From Chromatiales bacterium (GTDB taxonomy: Bacteria; Pseudomonadota; Gammaproteobacteria; Thiohalomonadales; Thiohalomonadaceae): a stretch of DNA of 54,708 nucleotides. The position numbers were made by a program, and so were the translations under genes. The stretch covers positions 1-54,708 of the forward strand of contig JAOUQQ010000006.1 in the NCBI GenBank assembly GCA_029879245.1, read 5' to 3'. The notes under the pieces are model-generated. The model searched no databases. It was not told the DNA's origin and saw nothing but the letters and a program-made list of their open reading frames with translations. Position 1 is the first letter of the stretch. The number at the start of each line of letters is the position of its first letter. Shown one piece after another: positions 42,495-52,600 of the stretch.

Positions 42495-43070
42495 CTAGCC
42501 TTGCTTCTCCTTCACAATGAAGAAGTCGATAGCGTTGTCCTGCAGCTTGCGCCGTGCCTGATCGAGCTTGCGGCGGTCGGTGTAGGGGCCAACGCGTACC
42601 CGGTGCCAGGTGTTGCCACCATCGATGGTTACCTTCTGCACAGTAGGGGCGAGGTTGAGAAGGAACAGCTCTGCCATGCGGGAGCCGGCGTCCTCTTCGC
42701 TCTTAAAGGAGCCGACCTGCAGATAGTAGTTGGCCTTCTCGGCGTTGGGTGTCGGTGTGTTGCCGAGTTCTGACTCGGGGATCACCACCTCCTGCTCGGG
42801 GAGGATACTGTAGAAGTCGAAATTGATCCCCCCCTCCTTTTTTGGCGCCTTGGGAACGGGCTCCTTCTTTACTGCACGGGCATCGGTAGAGGTGCCCTTA
42901 GGTTGTGGCAGGGAGATGCCGGCCAGCGGATTTTTGCCCTGGCCCTGCAGATAGACCAGAAAGGCGATGAAGAGGCCTACCAGCAGACCAACCGCGAGCC
43001 ATAGCCAGCCGGGCAGCGGTGACGACTTCGGCTTGCGCGATGTGGTCCGTTTTGCGTAGTCGCGTGCCAT
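42495..43070 (-). CDS. SPOR-domain protein, FtsN-like
   Basis: A 191-residue inner-membrane protein: a basic N-terminus, a TM helix (WLWLAVGLLVGLFIAFLVYL), a Pro/Lys-rich linker, and a C-terminal SPOR domain (NYYLQVGSFKSEEDAGSRMA ... NTWHRVRVGPYTDRRKLDQA) that binds denuded glycan at the division site. It starts inside the argS stop (TAATG), so it is translationally coupled. Confidence 0.85.
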   Translation of the reverse strand: MARDYAKRTTSRKPKSSPLPGWLWLAVGLLVGLFIAFLVYLQGQGKNPLAGISLPQPKGTSTDARAVKKEPVPKAPKKEGGINFDFYSILPEQEVVIPESELGNTPTPNAEKANYYLQVGSFKSEEDAGSRMAELFLLNLAPTVQKVTIDGGNTWHRVRVGPYTDRRKLDQARRKLQDNAIDFFIVKEKQG

Positions 43071-44836
43071 TACATACTCTCCGGCGCCGAGACGCCGAGC
43101 AGGCCGAGGCCGTTGTAGATCACCTGTCGTGCCGCACGAATGAGGGTGAGGCGGGCGTCACGCAGGGCCCCGTCATCAACCAGAAACTGGTGAGCGTTGT
43201 AGTAGGTGTGAAAGTCATTGGCCGCCTCGCGCAGGTAGTGCACCAGCTGGTGCGGTTCGTGGTTGAGGGCCGCCGCCTCCACCACCTCCGGGTAGCGCGA
43301 AAGGGTGCGCAGCAGCGCCTGCTCGTGCGACTCTTCGAGCAGATTCAGGCTCTTCAGACCACTACCCTGATCGTAACTGAGCCCCTTCTCATCCATCTGG
43401 CGCAGCACGCTGCAGACGCGGGCGTGGGCGTACTGGATGTAGTAGAGGGGGTTGTCGTTGGACTGTGACTTGGCAAGATCCAGATCGAAGTCCATGTGCT
43501 GCTCGCACTTGCGCATCACGTAGAAGAAGCGGGCCGCATCGTTGCCCACCTCATCGCGCAGTTCACGCAGGGTGACGAACTCGCCGGAGCGGGTCGACAT
43601 CTGCGCCTTCTGCCCGCCGCGGTAGAGGATGGCGAACTGCACCAGCAGCACGTCGAGCCTGTCGGCGTCCTCCTTGTCGCCCATCGCGGTAAGCGCCGCC
43701 TTCACCCGCGGCACATAGCCGTGGTGGTCAGCCCCCCAGATGTCGATGACGCGGTCGAAGCCGCGATTGAGCTTGTGCCAGTGGTAGGCGATGTCGGAGG
43801 CAAAGTAGGTTTTAATCCCGTTGTCGCGCACCACCACGCGATCCTTTTCATCACCATAGTCGGTGGAACGGAACCAGAGGGCCCCCTCCTGCTCATAGAC
43901 GTGGCCCGACTTTTTCAGCTGCGCGATCGCCGCATCAACCTTGCCGGAGCTGACCAGCGAACGCTCCGGGTACCACTCCTCGTAGACCACGCCGAACTCT
44001 TCGAGGTCCTGGCGGATATCGGAGAGGATCACATCGAGCGCCCTGTCGAAGAAGGTGAGGTAGCCCTCCTCGCCGAGCAGTTTTTTCGCCTGCATGATAA
44101 GGGCGTCGATGTGGTCCTCCTTATCGCCCCCGGCGGGCTCATCGGCGGGGATGGCGTTGAAGACGTCGGCGGTAGCGTGACGATAGCTGTCACCATGCCC
44201 GCAGTGCAGGTCGGCAGCGATGTCCCAGATGTAGTCCCCCTTGTAGCCGTTGATCGGGAAGGTGAGTGTCTCACCGGCCAGTTCCAGGTAGCGCAGCCAC
44301 ACTGAGGTGGCGAGAATATCCATCTGGCGGCCAGCGTCGTTCACATAGTATTCGCGGTGCACCTGAAAGCCGACGGCGGCCAGCAGGTCGGCCACGGTGG
44401 CGCCATAGGCGGCGCCGCGACCGTGGCCCACGTGTAGCGGCCCCGTCGGGTTGGCGGAGACAAACTCCACCTGCACACGCTTGCCGGCGCCGATGTCCGA
44501 ACGGCCGTAGGCCTCACCCGCCTCGACAATATCACCCACCACCGAGTGGTAGGCGGCGGGTGTGAGGGTAAAGTTGATAAAGCCCGGTCCGGCGATCTCC
44601 ACCTTCTCCACACGATCCGATTTGGGCAGATGGGCAACAACCTTTTCGGCAAGGTCGCGCGGTTTACAGCGGGCCGCCCTGGCCAGCACCATCGCGATGT
44701 TGCAGGCGAAGTCACCGTGGGAGGCGTCGCGGGTGCGATCGATGGCGATACTCTCGGGCAGGGCAAGATCGAACACCCCGGCACTGACGAGGTCGTGCAG
44801 GGCGGCTTTAACGAGTTCCTGAAGATGAACTTTCAT
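43070..44836 (-). CDS. argS: Arginyl-tRNA synthetase
   Basis: A class I tRNA synthetase. ATG 44836 ([13 protein letters not shown]) is chosen because it fits the family start. A longer form reaches 44884. N-terminal add-on domain, then [13 protein letters not shown] (HIGH signature) near residue 130, QMSTRSG in place of KMSKS, and the helical anticodon domain at the end. It charges tRNA-Arg. It forms an operon with the SPOR gene and lies downstream of the beta-barrel gene and priA. Confidence 0.95.
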   Translation of the reverse strand: MKVHLQELVKAALHDLVSAGVFDLALPESIAIDRTRDASHGDFACNIAMVLARAARCKPRDLAEKVVAHLPKSDRVEKVEIAGPGFINFTLTPAAYHSVVGDIVEAGEAYGRSDIGAGKRVQVEFVSANPTGPLHVGHGRGAAYGATVADLLAAVGFQVHREYYVNDAGRQMDILATSVWLRYLELAGETLTFPINGYKGDYIWDIAADLHCGHGDSYRHATADVFNAIPADEPAGGDKEDHIDALIMQAKKLLGEEGYLTFFDRALDVILSDIRQDLEEFGVVYEEWYPERSLVSSGKVDAAIAQLKKSGHVYEQEGALWFRSTDYGDEKDRVVVRDNGIKTYFASDIAYHWHKLNRGFDRVIDIWGADHHGYVPRVKAALTAMGDKEDADRLDVLLVQFAILYRGGQKAQMSTRSGEFVTLRELRDEVGNDAARFFYVMRKCEQHMDFDLDLAKSQSNDNPLYYIQYAHARVCSVLRQMDEKGLSYDQGSGLKSLNLLEESHEQALLRTLSRYPEVVEAAALNHEPHQLVHYLREAANDFHTYYNAHQFLVDDGALRDARLTLIRAARQVIYNGLGLLGVSAPESM

Positions 44837-44936
44837 AGGGGCAGTGTGAACCGGCTTTATCGATATCGGAAATAAGTCGGCCATTATCCCTGCACCACAA
44901 GGGCAGTGGCAAGGGGAGGTGTATGGTTTAGCGATT

Positions 44937-44956
44937 CTCCCCGCATCAGCGGGGAG
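44937..44956 (-). terminator. Weak hairpin after the beta-barrel gene
   Basis: CTCCCCGC and GCGGGGAG form a perfect 8-bp stem with an ATCA loop, just beyond the barrel gene stop. No U-tract follows on the minus strand. Confidence 0.4.
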
Positions 44957-44968
44957 AGTGGAGGTAGA

Positions 44969-45505
44969 TTACAGCTTGAACTTGATACCGGCTGAGAGGT
45001 GGTTGATATCCTTGTGCAGAATGGTGAAGCCGGCAGTAAAGTCCATTTGAGGGTTGATGGCATAGTCCATCCCAAAACCGAGGCTCAGGCTGGTGTCGGT
45101 ATCGGAGTTGCTGGATGTACAGGTTGAGGGCAGGCCACCAACGAGGCACAGGTAGGTGACATCGACCTCTGCACTGGTATAAGTGAGACCTACACGGCCA
45201 TAGAGATTGAAATTGGGGTCCACCTTGTGTGTGTATTTACCGTAACCAGAGAGGCTGTAATATGAAAAGTCGAGCCCTCCAGAATCAGGGCTGCTAATCG
45301 ATTTGGTTAATTCTCCCTCTGCAGAGAAATTTGGATGGACGTTTGGAACAGGTATCTCATAGCCGACGGCAATAGATAGTCCATCACTAAAACCGTCGAC
45401 ATCAGGAAAGACGAGTTGGGCATTGACGACACCACTTTGGGCATGTGCAGACTGCAGCGGAATGATTGTGGCAGCGGCGATGATTACAAATTTAATAATT
45501 TTCAT
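44969..45505 (-). CDS. Outer-membrane beta-barrel protein
   Basis: A 178-residue protein from ATG 45505 (GAGG 11 bases upstream; signal peptide IIAAATIIPLQSAHAQ). Strand-rich body: GLSIAVGYEIPV, FSYYSLSGYGKYTHK, LYGRVGLTYTS, ending in AGIKFKL, an aromatic-free terminal strand. The pattern fits an 8-strand barrel like OmpA/OmpW-type or Ail-like proteins. It has two Cys near CLVGG and STCTSS. The role is unknown. Confidence 0.7.
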   Translation of the reverse strand: MKIIKFVIIAAATIIPLQSAHAQSGVVNAQLVFPDVDGFSDGLSIAVGYEIPVPNVHPNFSAEGELTKSISSPDSGGLDFSYYSLSGYGKYTHKVDPNFNLYGRVGLTYTSAEVDVTYLCLVGGLPSTCTSSNSDTDTSLSLGFGMDYAINPQMDFTAGFTILHKDINHLSAGIKFKL

Positions 45506-45612
45506 GGTAAACGTTACCTCGCAAAAAATGATCTTGAGTAACTTGATGCGACCGATTACATCACAGGCTAAAAAGCCAGGCAATTGACTAGAAAGATATT
45601 TGTGATGATGAG

Positions 45613-47817
45613 CTAATAAAGCTCAATCGGATCGACATCCAGCGACCAGCGTACCTTGCGCCCGGCCTTTAGCGCCTCAAGGGCAACAACCCATTGCGCC
45701 AGCAGGTGGTGCAACGCCTTGCGCTCCGTTGTCTGCAGTAGTAGCTGTGCGCGACTGCGCCCGGCGCGTCGTTCCATCGGTGCGGGGATCGGACCGAGTA
45801 GCCAAACCCCCTTATGACCCAGCTGTTCGGCCAGGGTGCGGGCCGCCTCAAGAAAGAGCAACGGCGCCTCCCGGTCGACCGCCTCGGCACGTAGCAGGGC
45901 GAGGTGGGAGAAGGGGGGAAGTTCAGCGCCTCTGCGCTCCTCCAGGGTGGCACGGGCAAAGTGGGCGTAGTCTCTCTCTACCAGCAGTTTGAGGAGCGGG
46001 TGGTCGGGCACATGGGTCTGGATCACTACCTCCCCCGGTCGGCTGGCGCGTCCGGCCCGCCCCGCCACCTGGACGATAAGCTGTGCCATCCGCTCGGTGG
46101 CACGAAAGTCGACACTAAAGAGCCCCTGATCCGCATCGAGGACCCCGACCAGGGTGACATTGGGAAAGTGGTGCCCCTTGGCCAGCATCTGGGTGCCGAT
46201 GAGGATCTGGCCCGACTGGCGATGGATCTTCTCCAGTAGCGCGTCCATCGAACCCTTGCGGCGGGTGGTGTCACGGTCGATGCGTAGCACCTCCCTCTCA
46301 GGGAAGAGCGACTTGAGGTGCTGTTCGATGCGTTCAGTTCCCTGGCCGATGGGGCGAAGGTCGGGGCTGCCGCACTGTGGACACTGCCTTGGTAGTGGCC
46401 GTTCACTGCCGCAGTGGTGGCAACGCATCCGTTGCTGCCCGGCGTAGAGGGTCATGTGGGCATCGCAGCGCTCACACTGGCTGTGCCAGCCGCAGTCGTG
46501 GCAGAGCAGCACCGGCGCGTAACCACGACGATTGAGGAAGAGCAGTACCTGTCCATCCTGCTCCAGATGGTGGCGCATCGTCTGCAGCAGGTGCGCCGAA
46601 ACCCCCTCCTCCATCGGTTGCTGGCGCAGGTCGAGCAGGCGCATTGCCGGGTGGATGGCGTTGCCGGCGCGCTCCGGCAGTTGCAGATGGTGGTAGCGGC
46701 CGCTCAGGGCGTTGTGCAGGCTCTCCAGCGAGGGGGTGGCACTGCCGAGCAGGATCGGGATATCGAGTGCTCGGGCTCGAACCACCGCGACATCACGCGC
46801 CGAATAGCGAAAACCATCCTGCTGCTTGAACGAGGCGTCGTGCTCCTCGTCGAGGATAATCAGTCCCGCCCGCGCCATCGGGGTAAAGATGGCAGAGCGG
46901 GTGCCGATGATGATCGCCGCCTCACCGCTTGCCGCCAGTTGCCAGGCGGTAAGTCGTTCACCATCCGAGAGGCCGGAGTGGAGCAGGGCGATGGGTACAG
47001 CAAAGCGGCGGGAGAAGCGGCTCACCAGTTGCGGGGTGAGGCCGATCTCCGGGATCAGCACCAGTGCCTGTCGCCCCTGATTGAGTACCTCGGCAATCGC
47101 CTGCAAGTAGACCTCGGTCTTGCCGCTGCCGGTGACACCGTCGACAAGAGAGACCTGAAAACCGCTAGTGGCGTTGAACGCCGCCACTGCCCGTTGTTGA
47201 TCGGGGGTGAGTGCGGGAGGGGTCTCTCTTTCGTCCTGCGCTACCGGTGGGGAGGCGGTGAGGTGCTCTTCGCGCACCACCCACCCCTTCTCGATCAGGG
47301 TACGCATCACCCCCTGCCACCCCTCCTGCTGGCTGTCGATCTCACTGGCAGTGAGACCGGGTGGCACGACCCCATGCAGTAGTTTGAGCAGCGCCCGCTG
47401 CCGCGGAGCGCGAGAGAGGGTGCCGGGGTCGATTGCCCTCCCTGCGGCGCTCAGGGACCAGTAGGAGAGGCCATTTGCTGCAGCGCTGCGCTGCTGGCGC
47501 AGCAATATTGGCAGCGCCGCCTGGAATACCTCACCCGGCGGGTGGTGGTAGTAGTCGCAGCACCATCGCAGCAGCTTAACCATCTCTGCGTCAAACAGCG
47601 GCTCGCTATCGAGTTGTTTGAGTGCCGGTTTCAACCGCTCAACGGGAACCTCACTATGCCCTGCCACGGCCACCAGCACGCCGACAATGCGGCTGCGACC
47701 GAAGGGGACCAGATAGCGCTGCCCTGGAGCGGGGGTGGTGCATGCTGGTGGTGGCAGGTAGTCGAACAGCCGACGCAGTGGAGAGGGAACGGCGATGCGC
47801 AGGATGGGTGGAGTCAT
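45613..47817 (-). CDS. priA: Primosomal helicase PriA
   Basis: A 734-residue replication-restart helicase, loading DnaB at stalled forks. It has the N-terminal 3'-DNA-end binding domain, Walker A GVTGSGKTEVY, Walker B DEEHD, and a zinc region with eight Cys (CHDCGWHSQCERC, then CHHCG and CPQC). The start is ATG 47817. An inverted pair of DnaA boxes lies about 115 bases upstream. Confidence 0.95.
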   Translation of the reverse strand: MTPPILRIAVPSPLRRLFDYLPPPACTTPAPGQRYLVPFGRSRIVGVLVAVAGHSEVPVERLKPALKQLDSEPLFDAEMVKLLRWCCDYYHHPPGEVFQAALPILLRQQRSAAANGLSYWSLSAAGRAIDPGTLSRAPRQRALLKLLHGVVPPGLTASEIDSQQEGWQGVMRTLIEKGWVVREEHLTASPPVAQDERETPPALTPDQQRAVAAFNATSGFQVSLVDGVTGSGKTEVYLQAIAEVLNQGRQALVLIPEIGLTPQLVSRFSRRFAVPIALLHSGLSDGERLTAWQLAASGEAAIIIGTRSAIFTPMARAGLIILDEEHDASFKQQDGFRYSARDVAVVRARALDIPILLGSATPSLESLHNALSGRYHHLQLPERAGNAIHPAMRLLDLRQQPMEEGVSAHLLQTMRHHLEQDGQVLLFLNRRGYAPVLLCHDCGWHSQCERCDAHMTLYAGQQRMRCHHCGSERPLPRQCPQCGSPDLRPIGQGTERIEQHLKSLFPEREVLRIDRDTTRRKGSMDALLEKIHRQSGQILIGTQMLAKGHHFPNVTLVGVLDADQGLFSVDFRATERMAQLIVQVAGRAGRASRPGEVVIQTHVPDHPLLKLLVERDYAHFARATLEERRGAELPPFSHLALLRAEAVDREAPLLFLEAARTLAEQLGHKGVWLLGPIPAPMERRAGRSRAQLLLQTTERKALHHLLAQWVVALEALKAGRKVRWSLDVDPIELY

Positions 47818-48206
47818 GGGGCGATAGTATCACGGTAGTCGGGCGAAATTTTCCAGCGGCAAAGGTGATTCGGAACGGGTCATGGGAGTAAAAATTACGC
47901 TAAGTTGTTGAAGCTAATTAGTGGCCGATGATTTATCCACAAAAGCTGTGGATAACTTTGTGGATTGATTGGGGCCATCACGGCTGAGTCCGCATCAATA
48001 AAGTACTTTTGCTAGATCGACGAGAATTTGAACAAAAAATATTTCACTGAAAAATCAATGCGTTAAAGTTGATTAGTGTATGCTAATAGACTCAGCAATT
48101 ATCCCTTGACAGATTCTGCAGTGGTTGTTCCAGATGTGAATAAAAGTGAAAAAAGTTGGGTTCCTGGGCTTGTCAGGAGGGAGCTTTTTGTGTATTGCGT
48201 CACGGT
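47818..48206. other. AT-rich region upstream of priA
   Basis: 389 bases without a gene. It holds a paired DnaA box (see separate entry) and AT-rich stretches such as CAAAAAATATTTCACTG, and probably the priA promoter on the minus strand. Confidence 0.5.
47933..47955. promoter_or_regulatory. Inverted pair of DnaA boxes
   Basis: TTATCCACA (47933-47941) and its reverse complement TGTGGATAA (47947-47955) are perfect R1-type DnaA boxes, 5 bp apart. A degenerate third box (TTTGTGGATTG) follows at about 47958. They may regulate priA or bind DnaA for another purpose. Confidence 0.6.
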
Positions 48207-49652
48207 TTAGCGGCGGGCGGCGATGAGGCTCAACCCCATATTCGCCTGCTTGGCAAAGTGGCAGAAACTCTCAAAGCAATCCCCGTCCAGTTTGCGCCCG
48301 CTGAGGGCGCGATCGGCAAAGAGGATACCAATATTTTTACCGTTAATGGTGACGGCGGCGCTAAAGAACTCCCCCATGCCGACAACCCCGCGGATCGTGC
48401 TATCGACAGAGGTGCTACCACCCTCTCCCTCTGCATGGGCCACACCACCCCGGTCGATCTGCTCGAAGAACAGGTTGTTTCGGTTCGGCTCGCGGCTGAA
48501 GTGAAAGCGCTGCTGCAGTGACTCATTACCGTGGCCAACGGCGAACTTGGCGCGTATCGCCTGTTTGTCGGGTGAGACCAGGGCAAAGAGGACACGATCC
48601 ATACCAACGCCACGATAGATCCCCTCCATCACCATCTCAATGATCATATTCAGATCACCACCGCTCTCCATCAGTGCGGCAAGTTCCCGTAGTATCCGCA
48701 GCTGCAGCATCCCGTCCGGTTGCGGATACTCCTCTCCTCTTTCAGCTTTTACCTCACGCGTAGTGGGGCTGATGCCGGGCAGCGGGATCGCACGGGCGGC
48801 ACTGGCGGCACCGTAGTAGGTGGCGATCTCCGCGGCCTCTCGGGCATTACGGTGGATCTGATCGATGACGCGCCGGGTTTCGCTGCCGGCCAGTTTCCCG
48901 ATCTCCTGCATCACCTGCTGTGTCTCGGGGGCCTCCCAGCCGTGAGCGGCCGCTGCGGCAACTACCTCATGGGCAAGGGCGATGTTGCGCCCGCGCGCCC
49001 CGCTATCGTTTGGGTGGTTGAGTGTCTGGATCAGTAACGGATTGAGATGCCACTCCTCCGCCAGGCGGCGGCTCACCTCACGCAGTGGAAAACCGAGTAC
49101 CTGCTGTTGTGCCTGCTCAGGGGTAAGAGCTGACCTCTGCATTACCTCATCAAGTTCATCGCCCGCCTCACCGCTAAAGCACCAGAAGGCCATATCGCCA
49201 ATGTGGTAGAGCAGTGTAGCGATGAAGACCTCCTCCGGGGAGTCATCCTTGCGCTCACAGGCGATGGAGCGGGCCTGAACGGCTGCGTGGATCGCCTGAC
49301 CCAGGGAGTGGGTAAGGCGGTCGCGGGCGTTGCCCTTCACAAAGGCGTCAACCAGACTGATGGAGAGGCACATATTGCGCACCGTCTTGAAACCGAGCAC
49401 GATCACCGCGCGGCTGATGGTGCTCATCGGGGTGCGCTGCGGATTGTAGTGGACTGAGTTGGCCAGCTTGAGAACCCGGGCGGTCATCGAGGCGTCCTTC
49501 AGCACGACCCCGGCCAGTTTTGCGGCGGGTGCGTCATCATCCTCCGCGACACTGATAACACTCTGCACCGTCTGCCCGAAAATGGGCATCTCGCGGTTAC
49601 ATATCAGACTGACCCACTGCTCCAGTGACTGTTGCTGCACATTGCTCGCCAA
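48207..49652 (-). CDS. HDOD-domain signalling protein with C-terminal GAF-like region
   Basis: 481 residues. TTG 49652 is used: GGGAGTCACACC upstream gives a ribosome binding site. An HDOD domain at about residues 20-215 has AGVVLKDASMTARVLKLANS, then LGFKTVRNMCLSISL and LYHIGDMAFW. The HD residues needed for catalysis appear degenerate, as usual for HDOD. The C-terminus (about 330-470) looks GAF-like (MDRVLFALVSPDKQA and LFADRALSGRKLD). It is probably a cytosolic signalling hub; the ligand is unknown. Confidence 0.8.
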   Translation of the reverse strand: MASNVQQQSLEQWVSLICNREMPIFGQTVQSVISVAEDDDAPAAKLAGVVLKDASMTARVLKLANSVHYNPQRTPMSTISRAVIVLGFKTVRNMCLSISLVDAFVKGNARDRLTHSLGQAIHAAVQARSIACERKDDSPEEVFIATLLYHIGDMAFWCFSGEAGDELDEVMQRSALTPEQAQQQVLGFPLREVSRRLAEEWHLNPLLIQTLNHPNDSGARGRNIALAHEVVAAAAAHGWEAPETQQVMQEIGKLAGSETRRVIDQIHRNAREAAEIATYYGAASAARAIPLPGISPTTREVKAERGEEYPQPDGMLQLRILRELAALMESGGDLNMIIEMVMEGIYRGVGMDRVLFALVSPDKQAIRAKFAVGHGNESLQQRFHFSREPNRNNLFFEQIDRGGVAHAEGEGGSTSVDSTIRGVVGMGEFFSAAVTINGKNIGILFADRALSGRKLDGDCFESFCHFAKQANMGLSLIAARR

Positions 49653-49715
49653 GGTGTGACTCCCACGTCTCTAATTGCCGGATCACTCCGGCCAGAAATG
49701 ACAAGCGCGGGCGTG

Positions 49716-50276
49716 TTACTCGGCAGGTTTGATTCCCGGTGCTGGCAGGCCATCAATGCTGGTGAGGTTGTTCTGCTGCTGGTAGCTCTGCAGTCCGGCA
49801 GCGCCCTTCTTATCTGCCCATGAGATAAGGTCGTCGCGCTGTGATTGCAAGCTCATCAGTGGTACCCCATAGCCGCAGGAGGTCTGTATCCGTGAGACAG
49901 TGATACGAATGATCTGCCGGGCAGGGGGGAGTGAGCTGTCGAAATGGGCAGCGAGTTCGTTCCACTCGCCATCCTCGGGGCGCACCACCTCGCCACGGCC
50001 ATAGAGGCGCAGGATGCGCGGTGCCCCCTCGAAGGCGCAGAACATAATGGTGATACGGCCGTTTTCGGCCAGGTGGGCGGCGGTCTCATTACCGCTGCCG
50101 ACCAGATCGTAGTAGGCAACATCATGTGGTCCCAGCACGCGCAGGGAGTCGAGACCGCGCGGTGAGAGGTTGACATGCCCCTCACCACTTAGCGGTGCGG
50201 AGGCGACAAAGAAGAGTGGTTGTCTGGCTATCCATTCCGCCAGCTCGTTATTGATCTCCGGTAGTACCTTTGCCAT
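49716..50276 (-). CDS. Pyridoxamine 5'-phosphate oxidase-fold protein
   Basis: A 186-residue FMN-binding split-barrel protein: PLFFVASAPLSGEGHVNLSP, then VAYYDLVGSGNETAAHLAEN and RITIMFCAFEGAPRILRLYG carry the family pattern. Not a true PdxH (the substrate arm is missing). It likely binds FMN or a related cofactor. The ATG follows AGGAGAGAGGG, and it lies just downstream of gpsA, 12 bases away. Confidence 0.75.
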   Translation of the reverse strand: MAKVLPEINNELAEWIARQPLFFVASAPLSGEGHVNLSPRGLDSLRVLGPHDVAYYDLVGSGNETAAHLAENGRITIMFCAFEGAPRILRLYGRGEVVRPEDGEWNELAAHFDSSLPPARQIIRITVSRIQTSCGYGVPLMSLQSQRDDLISWADKKGAAGLQSYQQQNNLTSIDGLPAPGIKPAE

Positions 50277-50288
50277 CCCTCTCTCCTG

Positions 50289-51299
50289 TTAGCTGTTTTC
50301 CGCCTTCTGCTCGCGCCCCAGTAGCACCTCAACCGCCTGTTGCGGCGAGAGTCCTTCATATAGCACTCGGTATACCTGTTCGCTGATCGGCATCTCCACC
50401 CCCATCTGGCGGGAGAGTTGATAGACTTCGGGGGCGCTCTTCACCCCTTCAACCGCCTGACCGATGGTGGTGATGGCGGCATCCAGTTTCTCGCCCCTGC
50501 CCAGTGCCAGGCCGACGCGGCGATTGCGCGACTGATCATCGGTGCAGGTGAGCACCAGATCACCCATTCCCGCCAGCCCCATGAAGGTCTCTGTCTGACC
50601 ACCCAAGCCGACCCCCAGACGCATCATCTCATGCAGCCCGCGGGTGATGAGGGCGGCGCGGGTGTTGGCGCCAAAGCCGAGGCCATCGGCGATTCCGGAG
50701 GCGATCGCCAGTACATTCTTGCAGGCGCCACCGATCTCAACCCCGACCACATCACTGCAAGTGTAGGCGCGAAATGCCCCCCCATGCAGGCAGCCCGCAT
50801 AGAATTCGATGGCCTCACTACTACCGGCAACAGTGACGGCGGTAGGCAGGCCATTGGCCACCTCTGCGGCAAAGGTGGGACCCGAGATCACGGCACACGA
50901 CTGCTCCTCACCCAGCTCCTCGGCGATCACCTGATGCAGCAGCTTGCGACTGCCGGGTTCCAGCCCCTTGGTGGCCCAGCCGAGGTGGCAGCCCGGTTTT
51001 AGTTGTGGGCGAATGGCTTGGAGCGTGGGGCGAAAGGCGTGGCTGGGGATCGCCAGCAGCACGTGGTCGGCCAGTTGCAGGGTCGCATCAAGGTCTACTG
51101 TTGGTGTCAGGAGATCGGGAAAGGGGCTCTCGGGAAGGTAGCGACTGTTACAGCGCTCCACCGCCATCGTTGCCATCGCCTCGCTGTCACGCCCCCACAG
51201 CAGGGTGGTGACACCGTTGCGTGCCAACTGGATCGCCAGAGCGGTACCCCATGAGCCGGCACCGAGCACGGCGATGCGTGCGTCGCAGTGATGAGCCAT
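50289..51299 (-). CDS. gpsA: Glycerol-3-phosphate dehydrogenase GpsA
   Basis: A 336-residue NAD(P)-dependent enzyme that makes glycerol-3-phosphate from DHAP for phospholipids. N-terminal GAGSWGTALAIQLARNG is the dinucleotide-binding loop. GACKNVLAIASGIADGL supplies the catalytic Lys. It follows secB in the cluster secB-gpsA-PNPOx. Confidence 0.94.
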   Translation of the reverse strand: MAHHCDARIAVLGAGSWGTALAIQLARNGVTTLLWGRDSEAMATMAVERCNSRYLPESPFPDLLTPTVDLDATLQLADHVLLAIPSHAFRPTLQAIRPQLKPGCHLGWATKGLEPGSRKLLHQVIAEELGEEQSCAVISGPTFAAEVANGLPTAVTVAGSSEAIEFYAGCLHGGAFRAYTCSDVVGVEIGGACKNVLAIASGIADGLGFGANTRAALITRGLHEMMRLGVGLGGQTETFMGLAGMGDLVLTCTDDQSRNRRVGLALGRGEKLDAAITTIGQAVEGVKSAPEVYQLSRQMGVEMPISEQVYRVLYEGLSPQQAVEVLLGREQKAENS

Positions 51300-51308
51300 G
51301 GTGTCGCC

Positions 51309-51791
51309 CTAGTGGACCGGTTGCTCCTTGCTCTCAGCTGCGGCAGCCTGCTGCTGTTGCATGTGCTGGGCGTAGAGGGCATCGAAATTGATGGGGGCGA
51401 GCAACAGTTGCGGGAAGCTCCCCTTGCTGACCAGATCGGCAATCACCTCGCGGGCGAATGGGAAGAGCATGTTGGGGCAGTAGGCGTTGAGCATACCGCC
51501 CATCTCCTGCTCGCCAAGACCAGAGAGGAGGAAGATCCCCGCCTGCTGCACCTCGGCCAGATAGGCGGTCTTCTCACCCACTTTGGTGGTGACGGTAACG
51601 GTTAGCACCACCTCATAGACTCCCTCCTGCAGCTGTGCGTTGGCACTGTTGATATCAACATTTACGCCGGGCTCCCACTTTTCGGTAAAGATGGCCGGGG
51701 AATTTGGGGTCTCAAAGGAGATGTCCTTGGTATAGATACGCTGCAGCGCAAACTGCGGTCCGTTCTGTTGGGGAGGGGTGTTCTCAGCCAT
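51309..51791 (-). CDS. secB: Protein-export chaperone SecB
   Basis: A 160-residue cytosolic chaperone that holds preproteins unfolded for SecA. Core: [19 protein letters not shown], then GIFLLSGL and [20 protein letters not shown]. The ATG follows ACAGGAAACCAAC. It precedes gpsA and follows trxC. Confidence 0.94.
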   Translation of the reverse strand: MAENTPPQQNGPQFALQRIYTKDISFETPNSPAIFTEKWEPGVNVDINSANAQLQEGVYEVVLTVTVTTKVGEKTAYLAEVQQAGIFLLSGLGEQEMGGMLNAYCPNMLFPFAREVIADLVSKGSFPQLLLAPINFDALYAQHMQQQQAAAAESKEQPVH

Positions 51792-51838
51792 GTTGGTTTC
51801 CTGTGTCGTAGTAGTGCCGCGCGCATGGCGACATTGGT

Positions 51839-52273
51839 TTATAAGTGTTGTCGGGTCCAGGCGATGAGATTTTGCAGATCCATTGCCCCTGCGACCCGAT
51901 CGACTTCACGCCCACCCCTGAAAAGGGCGAGAGTGGGGATACTGCGAATGTTGTACTGTGCCGCCAGCCCCTGTTCTGCCTCGGTGTTGACCTTGGCCAG
52001 GCGTACCCGGGGTTGCAGCTGTGCCGCAGCCTGTACGAAAACTGGCGCCATCATCTTGCAGGGGCCGCACCAGGGGGCCCAGAAATCGACCAACACAGGA
52101 ACATCACTGCGTTGGATATGGGTAGTAAAATTACCCTGATTCAGCTCCACCGGCTGACTCTCAAACAGCGGTTGTTTACACCTGCCACAGCGCCCGCCGG
52201 CCCCCAGTTTCGCCGCGGGAACTCGGTTGATGCCATTGCAGTGGGGACAGACGATGTGTAACGAGTCGCTCAT
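51839..52273 (-). CDS. trxC: Thioredoxin 2
   Basis: 144 residues from ATG 52273. An N-terminal zinc-finger pair (CPHC and CGRC) precedes a thioredoxin domain with active site WCGPCK. It reduces disulfides in the cytosol, often in oxidative stress. It lies in the redox cluster between grxC and secB. Confidence 0.92.
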   Translation of the reverse strand: MSDSLHIVCPHCNGINRVPAAKLGAGGRCGRCKQPLFESQPVELNQGNFTTHIQRSDVPVLVDFWAPWCGPCKMMAPVFVQAAAQLQPRVRLAKVNTEAEQGLAAQYNIRSIPTLALFRGGREVDRVAGAMDLQNLIAWTRQHL

Positions 52274-52291
52274 CTCAAGCAAGGGTGCGTA

Positions 52292-52552
52292 TCAGGCAAG
52301 GCCGAGCTTTTCGTCCAGTTCGCCGAGGACATTCAGCTCCGCCATATCGTCAAAGCCGCCGACATGAAAATCGTCGATAAAGATCTGCGGTACCGAGGTT
52401 CGACCATTTGCCCTGGCAAGCATCTCATGACGCTTTTCGGGCTCCTCATCGATGCGGATATCGGTGTAATCCACCTGTTTTTTATCGAGCAGCAGGCGGG
52501 CACGGATGCAGTAGGGGCAGTGTTCTGTGGTGTAGAGGACGACGTTTGGCAT
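52292..52552 (-). CDS. grxC: Glutaredoxin 3
   Basis: An 86-residue glutaredoxin with CPYC active site (TEHCPYCIRARLLL) and the TSVPQIFIDDFHVGGFDDM glutathione-binding part. It uses glutathione to reduce protein disulfides. It sits between the rhodanese and trxC genes. Confidence 0.93.
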   Translation of the reverse strand: MPNVVLYTTEHCPYCIRARLLLDKKQVDYTDIRIDEEPEKRHEMLARANGRTSVPQIFIDDFHVGGFDDMAELNVLGELDEKLGLA

Positions 52553-52600
52553 AGTTAGAACCTTTACATGGACGCCATCGGATCATCGGTTTCAGGCGTC

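Noticed and set aside
43496-44305. 269-codon plus-strand frame opposite argS
   Set aside because: Antisense shadow of argS, no recognisable protein pattern.
46414-47382. 322-codon plus-strand frame opposite priA
   Set aside because: Antisense shadow of priA with a low-complexity translation.
47818-48206. Replication origin
   Set aside because: DnaA boxes are present, but no dnaA, dnaN, mnmG or rpmH neighbours and too few boxes to call oriC.
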